A stretch of 64,000 nt of DNA from Crotophaga sulcirostris. Taxonomy: Eukaryota > Chordata > Aves > Cuculiformes > Crotophagidae. Below the pieces are notes generated by a model. The model ran no database searches. It was not told the DNA's origin and worked only from the letters and a program-made list of their open reading frames with translations. Positions 52,201-60,805 of the stretch are shown here, one piece after another. Position numbers and translations under genes: made by a program. Every line of letters starts with the position of its first letter. The first letter of the stretch is position 1. Location of the stretch: assembly GCA_013397455.1 (NCBI GenBank), contig VYZB01000145.1:862843-926842 (forward strand), given 5' to 3'.

Positions 52201-55200
52201 GGATGGATTTGTAGTCTTCGTTGACTTTCAGAATTCTGTATAGCCAATATTTATCAGGATTTTTTTTGCTTTCTGTACCAGAGCAACAAGATGATCCAAA
52301 CTTTTTGGTATGGAGGATCAGGATCCATTTTTAGGACTCTTCTCCTTTCCCTCTGCACAGTGGAAAATATTTAGCTGTTCAGTTTGACATACTAACAGCT
52401 CTTCCCATCTTCCCCACAGCAAAGATAGCAAACCAGATGGAATTGATGGTTGGGCCACCCTGTAGAGTAGACAGAACTCAAAATAATTTTAGCAATAGGA
52501 TATTTTGGTGTAAAACTATTCAACACTTTTCAGTTAAATAGAGGGATGTTACCATGTTTCTTCAAAATTATGTATTCTTTGAAGTGGGCCTTATTACAGG
52601 CACGCCGTTACTTTCTGAAGTCAGCTGCAGGTAGCACTCACTTTCTGTCTGGTTCTCTTTACCTTAAAGCGAATCAGTCTCTAGTTAATGTTTGATTTCC
52701 CTTGTATGTGATAGAAGACAAGATAACCTCAGACAATTTGACAGTTTTCAGCTAACTGAAATTTTCATTTGGCCATAGAGCTTTCTCTGAATGAAACTTT
52801 CTTGCTCGGTAGAATAAAAAGCTACTAAAATAATTCAATTTAAGTGTTAAAAGCATTTCCCCCCTCATTATTAGAGGAGAGGAATGTAATCACTGCATCT
52901 TCTGTCCAGATAACTCACATAAACAGAAATAGTTCCAGTTCCCTTTTTCCCATCATCCTCTCTGGAGATTCCCAACAGTGAGCTCATATCCACACTGAAC
53001 CTGGACTAAGATGAAACCCTGTGCTCCAACTTTCTCTTTTTCTTCAGTGATTTCTTCCCATCCAGTAAAGACAGCCTCTCCACCATAAAAGAATGTGACT
53101 CCTAATTTCCTGATACTTTTATGGTCCTATGCTGGTCTCTCTTTGATAGAAAAATTAATCCTGCTTAGAAAATGTTTCCTTAGCCTCTACTCTATGTAAT
53201 GTTTCTTAGTTTAGGACATTAGTAATTATTTAGTTTTGCTCCTACGGGAATGCCGTGTACACTGGCAAATGTGTGAACTTAGCATATCCCTCATCCAAAT
53301 TTCTCACCCCCACCATTAACTTCTGTTTATTTAGTGAGGTCTTCATGTCTGGAGAGGCAAATTTTCCATGTTCAGGACAGTGACTGGAAAGCAGCTGGAG
53401 TACCATCAGCTGTGACAAAGCTTGAAACTTAGAGACATTTGCCATTTTCCTCGTAGCCCCTTCCAGCTATTCAGATAAATACATGGGGCTAAGCAAACCT
53501 TGATTAATGAGATGGAACAGTACTGGTCACGTCCATGTGTTTCTGCAGTAATAGAAGGTTGTGCTGTTTACCTGCTCATTTTCTGATCAGTTCTTCAGGC
53601 AGGGGCAGTGGTAACAATACAGAGGCAAGGCCAGAAAGTGAAACAATGCGGTTGTGTTTCCAGGCATGGGGCAGGCTGGCACTGCACCCTGAAGTTCTGT
53701 TGCAGAAGCCTAATCAATCAGTCTCATTTGTGCCCTTCTGTTACCTTAAATTTATTAGCACTTTGACTGTGCTGACACATTTGGATACATCTTTGATAAC
53801 ACAGTCTTCAAAAGCATCTTAAGGACCTCTGCCAGTGGGTGGGTGTGCACCTTCCCTCTCATCAGTAATTTCCAAAGCATCAGTCTCAGCCTGTCGTCAT
53901 ATCTCTATTTTTTATACTTTCTAAATCCTGCTAAATAGAAGACAAAGTTTTGCCCTTTTGACAGTCACTTGCACTCCATTGTGCTTATTTTCCTTTATAA
54001 TGTGGTTTCTGTGGTTCTGGTTCTTTGGCATCTCCCCTTATAAATATGATTCTTCTTGCCCAAGCGCCTTGTTTAACACCTTTTGTGCATTTTACCTATT
54101 TCCTCCATTCTTAAAACAAATGTAGTTAGCCAGCATGCTACATGATTGCACTGTACAGCTCATGCCTGTTACTTGTCCACTGGTTCTTTTGACTTGAATC
54201 CCTGCGTGCTGAGGCAACACACTGTGGTCTGCTGGAAGCAGAACCAAGTGCCATTGAAGTCTCTCCAATAACACAAAGAGAAAAACGGTTTCCTCACCAG
54301 AAGTTTCCTTCTCTCAGACTCTCACTGGTGCAGGCTCAATGCTTACAGTGATTTTCACGGACGCACTGGCTTTTTTTAGTGTGCAAAGGAAGCTGACAGA
54401 ACAGGGACCCAGAGATTGTAGTCCATTCGACTGTCCTAGTCTCAGCAGATGGCAGTCACTGGAACTGTTCTCCGGTTTGTTCATGTTCTTGATCGGGCTC
54501 GATCTCTGGAAGAAATGTTAACTCTTGGGCAGAAACTGGAATTGCAAATTTCCTCTTTCCTTCAAACAAGATGCAAAGATGTGCAGGATTCTTTCTGCAA
54601 GGCTCGTAGAAAACCTGCCTTTCTAATGTTTGCTTTCTTATGATTTTAAAGAAATTAGTTATCTAATTTGGGCATGTCCCTGCCTTATCACTTACACAGC
54701 ACTAATTTCCTCTAATATTTGAAGCTAGCTGCAGTGTTTTCCCAAGCCTTTGCTCAATTTTCAAGCCTCTTTAGCAGTGGAAATTGTATTCCTTTGCATT
54801 TTTCATATTCTGTTTCAAATAAGACTTCCTTGCAAGCCCAGGCCTTCGTACATAGAGCAGTGGCTTTGTCACTCTGAGGAGTGGATTCCAGGTCATCAGA
54901 AGAGGTTCATACAGCCGTATCACTTAGATATTGCTTTCTATTAAGCTTAGTAAAAAAATGTGCACGTTGTTCCATTTTCATCTATTTGAATTTGGAAATC
55001 TGACGGCAATACACAACTCTCACAAACTCTGAAAACCATTGTTCTACGCTGTTCCCAGTCATAACCATGGAAATTAGTAAATAGATTTTGCTTTCACTTC
55101 CTAATGAAGATCCTGTTGAGTGTAACACTTTAACCTCAAACCCAGTGAAATATCCTTTGTGTTAGAAAAAATTAAAACATTGCTACATGCCGCTGCATAA

Positions 55201-58200
55201 ATCAAAGGTTCTTCGTTACATCCAGAGTCTTAATTGGAGTCTGCTTGCATTCTATAAGTGAGTTACCTACCTCAATAATCTCTCTTCCTCTTTGTAGTTC
55301 TCTGTAAGCTCCTCAAAAGCCAAATCCATAAATAAACCTGCTGATGGGGAGGGGAGCAATACAATCTCTTACGTGTTTCAGATACGGGGTAGGTTTAGGT
55401 GGTTTGTTGTGGATTTAGTAGCACCAGAGCTGCAGTTCCAGGACCAGAAGGTTGGTGACAGAACTTTCCTGTGTCTCAGAACTGTGCCATTCAGAATCTA
55501 AGATTTCGCTCTAAGGAGAGGAGAGGGAACAAATTGGTTTCCAGTTGTTGCACTTTAGGAAAAATATTCTGAACAAGACCAGAATGTCAAGTTAACAGAG
55601 AGGACTATGATGAGATGTGGAAGGTAACTATTTTCCTCCAGAAACTGTTTACTTGCTAACCTAATTAAAATGTCAGTTCTGTTTCTATGGACCCTTCCAA
55701 CACCAATGTCAATCCAGTGGTTTTTGTCTTGGAGGCAGTGACCATTACAGATGTGGGAAGCTCTGGGGCACTCAGTCATTAATAACTTTTTGTGGCAAGG
55801 AGCTAAGGAGTCAATTATTAAATTAATCAACCACTAACACAATTGTGTAAGAAGGAAGGAAGGAAGGCAGGGGGAGGTCCCCACCTTCTTTTGACTTAGC
55901 ACTTTGAGGTGCGCTGGCCGCTAATACTTTCAGTTTTCGGGCAACTTTCAGTCCTTGGAGTATAAGGCTTGCTCAAACAACATACTTGATAGTTTCAGGC
56001 ATTTTTAATTATCTCTGGCTTGTGAAGCACTATTTGTCAACTTCTGGGGACTAAGACACCTAAGCTATGAACTAATCACAGTAACACACTGAGCGGGGCT
56101 ACGTGTTGCCAGCAGCAAAGACGGCAGGCGTGAGGATGGGGAATTTTACATGGCCTACCACGTATTTTTACCTCCAAACTCCAGTAAGACCTCGTTTAGC
56201 CATTGGATTATCTTTAAAAATCTCAAGTTAAAAAGCTGAGTTACGTAACTGGGCACAGCCGAGATAAACTTTGAGGCTAGATATAAAAAAAGATGAAACT
56301 TGAGAAATGAGCGGCGGTCTGTTAAATAGATGCACTTGCGTTTGAGTTGTGTATGAAGTGATCTCTGTGTGTAGTTTATATGTATCAATCTAAGTCTGGA
56401 TGGCAATTAGGGCTATTTCAGGATGAAAGGTATGATATACATGAAACTGCTTTTGTGGTTATATTATTAAATAACACATTTCTATCATATTATGTAAAAC
56501 ATCCACTGCTTTATTTACAGTGCTTCACTGCAACCATATTTTACTATGACGAGACATTCCTTGACCAAAAATGTTGTTTCTAATCACAGAGTAAATTAAT
56601 AAGATTGAGTGACTACAGTCTAAATCTTTTTTAAACTAATCTAGTTAAATATGTGCTACCATAACTAGGCCATAGCAGTGTGTGCTGCCGTGCAAGAGAC
56701 TAGGGTTTAATTCTTGGATTCTGCTTCTCACTCCATGAGCAGGAGCTAGGAGCACTCCAGAGCTGCAGCCTCAACCCTGGGAGGGATGGAGCCTTGTGTC
56801 ATTCAACAGCAGTGACCCCCACTGGCCAATTTAAGGAGAAGCATTGAGGGGCTCTAAAAGGAGTCACTTCCAGTCCTCCTCAGAGGTTGGTGGTCATTGC
56901 ACGGGATCTAGTGAGTGGAGGTTCAGCGGGGTGCACTCGGTGGGGTCTTCAGCTTTCAGTCTGAGGAGCAGAATCCTCTCTGGGGAGGAACCAGCATGTG
57001 CGCTTCCTGAGACACTATTTTTGCCTGATATAACTATAAATGGCAGAATTGTCAAGAATATATATATATTATTTTTTTTAAATGTCCTGTAACTAATGCT
57101 GTGATACCTATCCTTTAAATAGAACGAGGGAAAACTCCACTAACCTCAATATAAATGCAGTTTAATTCCCAGAGACAGAGAGGGAGATACTCAATAGCAT
57201 GGGGAGAAATACAAGTGCAAATTGTCCTCTCAGTGGGTGTCATTATATTAAAGGCGAATATTTGCAGAGAATCTGAGAAATTAGAGGTGGAGATGTAAGG
57301 TCATTGAGCATCTCCCCACTGATGCACAAATGTTTCCTACCACAGGTTTTTCCCAGCCCGGTGTTAGGTGACCTGAGCAGCAAGGCTAGCACTGTTCCAG
57401 CGGGGTCATTAATCCTCAGTGTGCAGTTCTCAGGAATATTGTCTCAGCAGTGGAGGTTACTTGTTCATTGACTTAATGTCACCTTAGCACCCTAGTTTAC
57501 ATCTCATCAGAGTGGCCTAGGGCAATCCTCTTCCTTTCAGCACTTTACCCCTCCCAATCATTTGGTGGATGGAACACATATTTAATTCTTCCACGTGGGC
57601 TCCCCAGCCAGCTAGTCTAGCCCCACAGTTATTTTCGATGTGCTTCTCTAAGTCTCATCCACGTTGCCAACCTCTTGCTGGTATGGCAACAGGAAGAACT
57701 TGAGGTCCGTACTCAAGAGCGTTGAAGTAAGAGGAGCTGTTGCCACCTTGGTCTGTGATTCCATATTCCAGTCACCGTGGTGCCTCTTGCCTGCTGTGTC
57801 ACGCTGCACGCTCAGCCCCGACTTGCTGTCCTCTGCCAGGGCTCTCTTGTCGTTAATGCTCGCACAACACACGGGGGTCAGGTCTGGGTCAGCAGTGCAC
57901 ACTATACAGTGGCTGTTGTTTAGAGGGACAAAATACATTAGGATAAACTTTTGGGTATAAACAACTTTGTCTTTTAAACTTCTACGTTGCAAAGCTGTGT
58001 GTGAGTTATTTTATGGATACGTAGAATAACAAAATATAGACAATGAATGCAAAGAAGAAGTCATGTAACAGTTTCCATCTACTCACAAATTTTTCACATA
58101 GCACAGGCTGAAAATGTGATATAAATGTTTTTCTGTAGCATGTCAGCCTTTGCTGAGGGATATTGAAAAACAGTGTAAATACTTAAAGGCAATAATTTGT

Positions 58201-59752
58201 ATTGTTTCACCATGAAAGCAGTACATATCTGATTAAAAAGAACCATTATTGAATGCAAACATTTGTCGTCTGTTTGCTTTTTACAAATGCTTGTACATTC
58301 ATAAGAAGGAACAGATCTTTAAAACATGAATCTGTTGTTCGCTAGGATTCTTGGAAGGGCTTGTTCAATCAGCAGGTACAAAGCCAGACATCTGGAATTC
58401 CTGCACTTTTGCTAAACGCTGGCTGATGCTCTGCCACCTGAGCTGCATGAAAAGATGCATCCCGCGTCTCTCTTTCATGGTCAGCACAGCAGCCTGACTC
58501 TCCGTTGAGCAGAGAGAACCAGAGAGCTCTCTGGCTTTGCCCTTTTGCTTTCCAATCTCAAGTTTGCACCTTTCTATCCCATGCTGGTTAGGGGTTTGGT
58601 TTTTTTTTCAGTAAATGTGTGATGCACTGGAGTACAGTAGGCGGTTTACTTGTTTTGGTGGAAAGACAATTTGTACTTAAAGTAGTGATTAGATGAATTC
58701 TTTCTTTCTTGCATGCTTCAGTTTCTGATGACTACTAGCTTCATCAGTGTAATTATAATTAGCACTCTTCATCTTCCTTTTACGGTACCAGCTGGACAGA
58801 TTGGTCCTCTTACTGCACAGATTGGCGGTGGGGTTGCCTACATGGAGTTAGGTGACAGGCACCATGAAATAACAGATGGTAAATTCAGGGCTTGTTGGCA
58901 ATCAGCAGGTTTTTGCTAATGACTTAATTAGCTATGCAAATTGTCAAATCAGTGTGAACATTGTTTTTATCGAAAACTTTACCTAAATTAATTACCATAA
59001 TTAAGTAGCACAATGTCAAGTATATTGGATGCGTAAAAGGGCTTGGCTGGCTGTGGATAAGAGAGTTGCCATCTCTATCAGAGTGCTGAGCTGCACGTTT
59101 GAGAAGGCTGAGGAGAAGAAACGTGGGTTCTTTTGAACTACTTTTAAAAGATGCCCATCACCGAGTTGCCACTGAGGTGCACCCCGGTGCCTTTCCAGAT
59201 AAAATGGCTCGGGAAAGAGTAACTGGATAAAGACAGTGTCATAGCCTGCTTATTTGCTTAAAATAACGCCCAATTTACAGCCTACCTGCTTTTGAGTCCT
59301 GAGGTTGCTGAGATGCAGAGCCCTAGAGAGATGTGTCATTTTTCATTTAAATTAGAAATAAAGTGTAAGCCTGTCTCCTGGTTCCTACTATGCAGGAACT
59401 TTTAACTCTGTTGTTCAAATATCGCAGAGATAAGAGATGCCAATTCTCTAACATCATTTTTTGAAGTTGATTTTTTCTTTCTCAAGGTTTCCATATAACA
59501 AATATTGGGTGCTGTTCACAGGATGTGATGGTGGTAGGAGAACCAACTCTGATGGGCGGCGAATTTGGGGATGAAGACGAAAGGCTTATCACTAGATTAG
59601 AGAACACACAGTACGATGCAGCAAATGGCATGGATGATGAAGAAGATTTCAACAATTCACCTGCACTGGGAAATAACAGCCCATGGAACAGCAAACCTCC
59701 TGCTAATCAGGAGACTAAATCAGAAAACCCCACACCACAAGCTTCCCAATAG
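10060..59752 (+). CDS. LDB2: LDB2, LIM domain-binding protein 2 (six 3' coding exons, 5' end outside window)
   Basis: This is the gene-level entry; coding exons are 10060-10232, 15514-15636, 17282-17365, 49198-49321, 50451-50602 and 59522-59752. LDB2 is a nuclear cofactor that self-associates and bridges LIM-homeodomain and LMO proteins bound at enhancers and promoters (known for the family). The joined exons give one frame of about 294 residues, numbered 79 to 373 in the usual protein. In order they carry most of the dimerisation domain, the central LDB/Chip-conserved region, a KRRKRK nuclear localisation signal near residues 256-261, a Ser/Asn-rich linker and the LIM-interaction domain from about 298. 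I chose LDB2 over LDB1 from the C-terminal part, which reads [17 protein letters not shown]; as I remember it, LDB1 has F for Y and a different acidic stretch. No stop, frameshift or missing splice site is seen. The first 78 codons and the promoter are upstream of the window. Confidence 0.96.
10289..10301 (+). repeat. Poly-T run after a T-rich tract
   Basis: Thirteen T in a row, followed by CTTTTTCAGGG, about 57 nt into the intron. TTTTTCAG resembles a splice acceptor, but no open in-phase exon follows. Confidence 0.7.
11552..11629 (-). mobile_element. CR1 LINE 3' tail
   Basis: The stretch has the terminal repeat CACAGTATCACAGTATCAC, then GAGATCATCGAGTCCAACC and TATAACCCAACACCAACACC in reverse orientation. 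It is the same 3' end as the copy near 7.0 kb, but an internal deletion removed the GTTGGAAAGGAC part. Confidence 0.85.
13373..13399 (+). promoter_or_regulatory. X-box-like site next to an E-box palindrome, possible intronic enhancer core
   Basis: GTTGCCATGCCAAC at 13373-13386 differs in one base from the symmetric RFX X-box GTTGCCATGGCAAC. One base later, AATCAGCTGATT (13388-13399) is a perfect 12-bp palindrome centred on the E-box CAGCTG. The surrounding 100 bp looks unlike a repeat. Regulatory function is inferred from the motifs only. Confidence 0.3.
14912..15045 (+). mobile_element. CR1 LINE 3' tail
   Basis: Sense-orientation CR1 end: TTTAAGAGGAGATTGG, GCACTCAGTGCCAGGGTTTA, GGTTGGTGTTGGTGTTGGG, GGTTGGACTCGATGATCTCA, GAGGTCCTTTCCAACC and the terminal GTGATACTGTGACACTG. 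It closely matches the ends of the 26.7 and 40.4 kb copies, so all three belong to one subfamily. Confidence 0.88.
15514..15636 (+). CDS. LDB2: LDB2 coding exon (exon 4 by inference), residues 137-177
   Basis: The acceptor TTGTATTCTAG ends at 15513 and the donor is CAT|GTAAGT at 15636/15637. The exon is 123 nt, exactly 41 codons, phase 0 at both ends, so skipping it would keep the frame but remove part of the dimerisation domain. The translation starts [17 protein letters not shown] and ends RSILAMH. This is the continuation of the LDB self-association domain and includes the highly conserved [12 protein letters not shown] segment. Nothing looks degenerate. Confidence 0.96.
15637..17281 (+). 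other. LDB2: LDB2 intron between exons 15514-15636 and 17282-17365
   Basis: A 1645-nt GT-AG intron. No recognisable repeat, RNA gene or extra exon was seen. A 108-codon ORF at 16708-17034 looks like chance. Confidence 0.9.
17282..17365 (+). CDS. LDB2: LDB2 coding exon (exon 5 by inference), residues 178-205
   Basis: The acceptor CTTCTGTTGTTTAG ends at 17281 and the donor is AGG|GTAAGC at 17365/17366. The exon is 84 nt, 28 codons, phase 0 at both ends. The translation starts [18 protein letters not shown] and ends TLNYLR, at the C-terminal edge of the dimerisation domain. The mammalian protein as I remember it has Asp in place of the Glu in VLEQL, a conservative change. The intron that follows is the longest in the window, 31.8 kb. 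Confidence 0.96.
24391..24394 (+). other. Possible recursive splice site AG|GT in the long intron
   Basis: A pyrimidine-rich run (CTTCCCCTTCTTCTGACAC then TTTCTTTAG) is joined directly to GTAATT, the AG|GT arrangement of a zero-length exon. It lies 7.0 kb into the 31.8-kb intron. Recursive splicing is known for long vertebrate introns, but use here is unproven. Confidence 0.2.
24415..24674 (-). other. Antisense exon-like block of unknown identity
   Basis: On the minus strand a TTTTAG acceptor-like site is directly followed by 260 nt open in one frame (86 codons plus 2 nt), ending at a strong donor-like CAG|GTGAGC. The frame is preceded by a stop exactly at the acceptor and closed by the donor's own TGA, so it spans the block precisely. 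The peptide is charged and Trp-containing (for example [17 protein letters not shown] and [15 protein letters not shown]) and reads more like protein than the other chance ORFs. I do not recognise the family. It may be an exon of an antisense transcript, a mobile-element remnant or chance. Confidence 0.3.
25040..25140 (-). mobile_element. CR1 LINE 3' tail, second subfamily
   Basis: The + strand reads AATCATAGAATCACCCGAGTT, then GGAAGGGACCCAAAAGGATC, ATCGAGTCCAACTCCTATCC and AGGGCACTCCCAACATTCAC. It is a reverse-oriented CR1 3' end of the type with GACCCACAAGGATCATCGAG, different from the GACCTCTGAGATCATCGAG type elsewhere in the window. Confidence 0.85.
26651..26676 (+). repeat. TTGGTG-type simple repeat at a CR1 5' junction
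   Basis: GGTGTTGGTGGTTGGTGTTG directly abuts the 5' side of the CR1 fragment at 26676. Its unit resembles the GGTTGGTGTTGGTGTT unit found inside the CR1 3' ends. Confidence 0.6.
26676..26870 (+). mobile_element. CR1 LINE 3' fragment
   Basis: Sense CR1: GGCCACTGGAATGCGCTGCC, CAGGGAGGTGGTGGAGTC, AGATTGGATGAGGCACTCAG, GTTGGACTTGATGATCTCAG and the terminal GCTGTGAAACTGTGAAACTG. The first bases correspond to the end of ORF2. A TTGGTG-type simple repeat directly precedes it (26651-26676), an unusual 5' junction. Confidence 0.88.
28016..28032 (+). repeat. Poly-A run (17 A)
   Basis: Seventeen consecutive A. No retrocopy or LINE body is recognisable upstream, so I do not call a retroposed gene. Confidence 0.8.
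30412..30600 (+). mobile_element. CR1 LINE 3' fragment, second subfamily
   Basis: Sense CR1 with GGCACAACTTCCCAGGGAAG at the 5' side, GGGAGTGCCCTGTGCAGGGA in the middle, then GAGTTGGACTCGATGAGCC, GGGTCCCTTCCAGCTCAGG and the terminal CCATGATTCCGTGATTCTATG. It is the same type as the reverse copy at 25.0 kb. Confidence 0.85.
34361..34670 (-). mobile_element. CR1 LINE 3' fragment
   Basis: Reverse-oriented CR1: terminal ATAGTATCACAGTATCACAG, GGTTGGAAAGGACCTCTGAG, ATCATCGAGTCCAACC, AACCCTGGCACTGAGTGCC, CTCCACCACCTCCCTGGGC and ATTCCCATGGCCAATCACCC, then the complement of the ORF2 end to about 34670. It is about 310 bp and a close relative of the forward copy at 40.4 kb. A short ATTCTATGG-type motif after it may be part of another remnant. 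Confidence 0.9.
36400..36660 (+). promoter_or_regulatory. AT-rich block with dense TAAT motifs, possible conserved element
   Basis: The segment has ATAAATTAATTGTG, ACTAATTGCATTG, GTTAACGCACACGTTATC and GTTTAATTAAAAAG, plus an unusual CpG-containing core for so AT-rich a background. It is unlike the repeats and has no ORF. Developmental-gene introns often hold such elements; this is a guess from composition. Confidence 0.25.
37090..37116 (+). repeat. Compound (AC)n(AT)n microsatellite
   Basis: A run of six AC units is followed by six AT units in about 27 bp. A typical short, probably polymorphic locus. Confidence 0.85.
40400..40930 (+). mobile_element. CR1 LINE fragment with the C-terminal part of ORF2, frameshifted
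   Basis: This is the longest well-preserved CR1 copy here. From about 40408 it encodes the end of the CR1 ORF2 reverse transcriptase, including [19 protein letters not shown], then [20 protein letters not shown]. The frame changes once near 40665-40690, so the ORF is broken. The 3'UTR follows to the terminal GATACTGTGACACTGTGATG. It lacks the endonuclease and catalytic reverse transcriptase domains, so it cannot move by itself. Confidence 0.92.
45646..45695 (+). repeat. Short imperfect tandem duplication (unit about 25 bp)
   Basis: Two adjacent copies of a TAGCTAGAAATTCCTAATAA-like unit, the second reading TAACTAGAAATATCCTAATA. It is a small local duplication in the long intron with no evident function. 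Confidence 0.6.
49198..49321 (+). CDS. LDB2: LDB2 coding exon (exon 6 by inference), residues 206-246 plus one base
   Basis: The acceptor follows a long T tract, TTTTTTTCTTCTAG ending at 49197, and the donor is CAG|GTATGT at 49321/49322. The exon is 124 nt: 41 codons plus the first base (G) of a split Ala codon. The translation starts [16 protein letters not shown] and ends WQRMVAPP. This is the conserved central segment between the dimerisation domain and the nuclear localisation signal, the region called the LDB1/Chip-conserved domain in LDB1 and implicated there in contacts with other nuclear factors. Reading frame and junction phase agree with the next exon. Confidence 0.96.
49322..50450 (+). 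other. LDB2: LDB2 intron between exons 49198-49321 and 50451-50602
   Basis: A 1129-nt GT-AG intron that splits an Ala codon after its first base. No repeat or extra exon was recognised. Confidence 0.9.
50451..50602 (+). CDS. LDB2: LDB2 coding exon (exon 7 by inference), residues 247-297, nuclear localisation signal
   Basis: The acceptor TTTTATTGCAG ends at 50450 and the donor is CCT|GTAAGT at 50602/50603. The 152-nt exon completes the split Ala codon and adds 50 codons. It contains the basic cluster KRRKRK (about residues 256-261), the nuclear localisation signal of the family, followed by a Ser/Thr/Asn-rich linker and ending in LSSQVP. Both splice sites are tandem: a second CAG directly follows the acceptor (TGCAGCAG), and an upstream in-frame GT lies at CAG|GTACCT, so forms lacking one Ala or the VP dipeptide are possible. 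The linker around [12 protein letters not shown] differs from the mammalian sequence as I remember it, which fits a flexible, less constrained segment. Confidence 0.95.
55851..55869 (+). repeat. Short GGAA repeat
   Basis: Four GGAA/GAAG units in tandem (GAAGGAAGGAAGGAAGG). GGAA repeats can bind ETS factors, but this one is short. Confidence 0.65.
58924..59020 (+). promoter_or_regulatory. AT-rich cluster with octamer and homeodomain motifs, possible conserved element
   Basis: TTAATTAG (58924) is followed by an exact octamer ATGCAAAT (58934-58941) and by AAATTAATTACC and CATAATTAAG about 45-65 bp later. POU and LIM-homeodomain proteins bind such sequences, and LDB proteins act with LIM-homeodomain factors, so feedback regulation is conceivable. 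No functional evidence is present. Confidence 0.28.
59522..59752 (+). CDS. LDB2: LDB2 last coding exon (exon 8 by inference), LIM-interaction domain, residues 298-373 and stop
   Basis: The acceptor is TGTTCACAG ending at 59521; the frame is closed by TAG at 59750-59752. There are 76 codons. The first about 40 residues (starting [16 protein letters not shown], then an acidic stretch, then [16 protein letters not shown]) form the LIM-interaction domain, which binds along tandem LIM domains of LMO and LIM-homeodomain proteins as an extended strand. The tail is Ser/Pro/Asn-rich and ends PTPQASQ. The Tyr, Met and EEDF positions match LDB2 rather than LDB1. The exon continues into the 3'UTR. Confidence 0.97.
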   Translation, partial: DVMVVGEPTLMGGEFGDEDERLITRLENTQYDAANGMDDEEDFNNSPALGNNSPWNSKPPANQETKSENPTPQASQ

Positions 59753-59817
59753 GTTATTCTGCAGCAGGATCCACTGCGGCATATGGCAGTGGGTTATTAA
59801 TTCACAGCACCCTTCAA

Positions 59818-59823
59818 AATAAA
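59818..59823 (+). terminator. Proximal poly(A) signal AATAAA of LDB2
   Basis: AATAAA lies only 66 nt after the stop codon. The downstream sequence is A- and C-rich rather than GT-rich, so this is a weaker candidate than the two distal signals. If used it would remove nearly the whole 3'UTR. Confidence 0.3.
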
Positions 59824-60495
59824 ATTTTAAAAAAACCCCACCTTTTAATGGATACAGTATCTATTTCTAAACTAAAGCTATCTGATTTTTTTTAATGAAG
59901 GAAAACTCTTGTATAAGCTTCCATGTACATTTCTTGGAAGCATTCACATACAACATGATACTGGCACTGACCTCAATTAATATAATTGAAAATTAAACAG
60001 CATCTCATGGCAAATTTCTGACAATGCATTTTATTGGAAGGGGTTGGGTTTTTTCCTCATCAAACAATGGCCATATTTTAACAAGTCATCAGTGCTCAGG
60101 ATCTCATTAACGTAACTATGTAAAACTTTTTACAATTGTAATATATTTTCTGCTTTTCAACTTGCACCTGAAATTTCTTGTTTCAGAAAAAAAAAAATCA
60201 GCTTTTAAGGAAAAGTGATTTAAAGTAACTTTTGTTCTTTCTTTAAATTTTCTTCATTGATTAATCATTTAAAGGATCCAGCATTTTTAATTTACGTTTA
60301 GCTGATGCCAGTAGATACTCTTTCCATCATTTAAAAAAACTGCTGAAACAAGAAATGTCTTTTTTTCATCAAAGACATGAGAAATATTTTTATGTGGAAA
60401 AAGACACCCAGTCCTATGAGAGTTTATGCTTTGTAAAATTGCTGTCGATCCAGATATTTTAAAGCCATGTAATCCATTAACTTTGTGGGCAGCTT

Positions 60496-60501
60496 AATAA
60501 A
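60496..60501 (+). terminator. Intermediate poly(A) signal AATAAA of LDB2
   Basis: A canonical AATAAA lies 744 nt after the stop codon, followed by T-rich and TTGTGTTTTTATT sequence that could serve as the downstream element. Use of this site would shorten the 3'UTR by about 280 nt. Use is inferred. Confidence 0.45.
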
Positions 60502-60779
60502 TCTAAAACTTTTGTGTTTTTATTATTGTATCTGAGTTGGCTTTGTTGTTATTTCTTTTTATAGTATATTTCTTGTATAATATTTTTGTAAAGCCCTCAA
60601 ACCATTTTTTGTTTTACTTTTTTTTTTTTGATTCCAGTGTATTTATGTGAAACTTTATAAAAGTAACTAATTTTTTCATTTGCATATTAATATGTTCAAC
60701 TCATCATGTAAAGACACAGTGAGTCAATGTGTTATATAATACAACTGCATTTTATGTATGCTTTGCCAATAAGTGTGCC

Positions 60780-60785
60780 AATAAA
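60780..60785 (+). terminator. Distal poly(A) signal AATAAA of LDB2
   Basis: AATAAA occurs 1028 nt after the stop and is followed within 25 nt by GT/T-rich sequence (CTGTGTTAACAAATGTGC then TTTTCT), the usual downstream element layout. It is the last good signal before sequence without exon features, so I take it as the main 3' end. Confidence 0.7.
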
Positions 60786-60805
60786 CTGTGTTAACAAATG
60801 TGCTT

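Larger units (their letters stand above)
50603..59521 (+). other. LDB2: LDB2 intron between exon 50451-50602 and the last exon
   Basis: An 8919-nt GT-AG intron, phase 0. It holds a short GGAA repeat (55851-55869), two in-frame acceptor-preceded open stretches (55298 and 58722) that could be alternative exons, and an AT-rich block with an exact octamer site (58924-59020) about 500 nt before the last exon. No recognisable CR1 was seen. Confidence 0.9.
59753..60805 (+). other. LDB2: LDB2 3' untranslated region
   Basis: The stretch from the stop codon to just past the last AATAAA is AT-rich, has no meaningful ORF, and contains three canonical poly(A) signals. The 3' end at about 60805 is an estimate, 15-25 nt beyond the distal signal at 60780. 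T-rich and ATTTA-containing segments (for example near 60640) could affect mRNA stability, but nothing in the sequence alone proves this. Confidence 0.75.
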
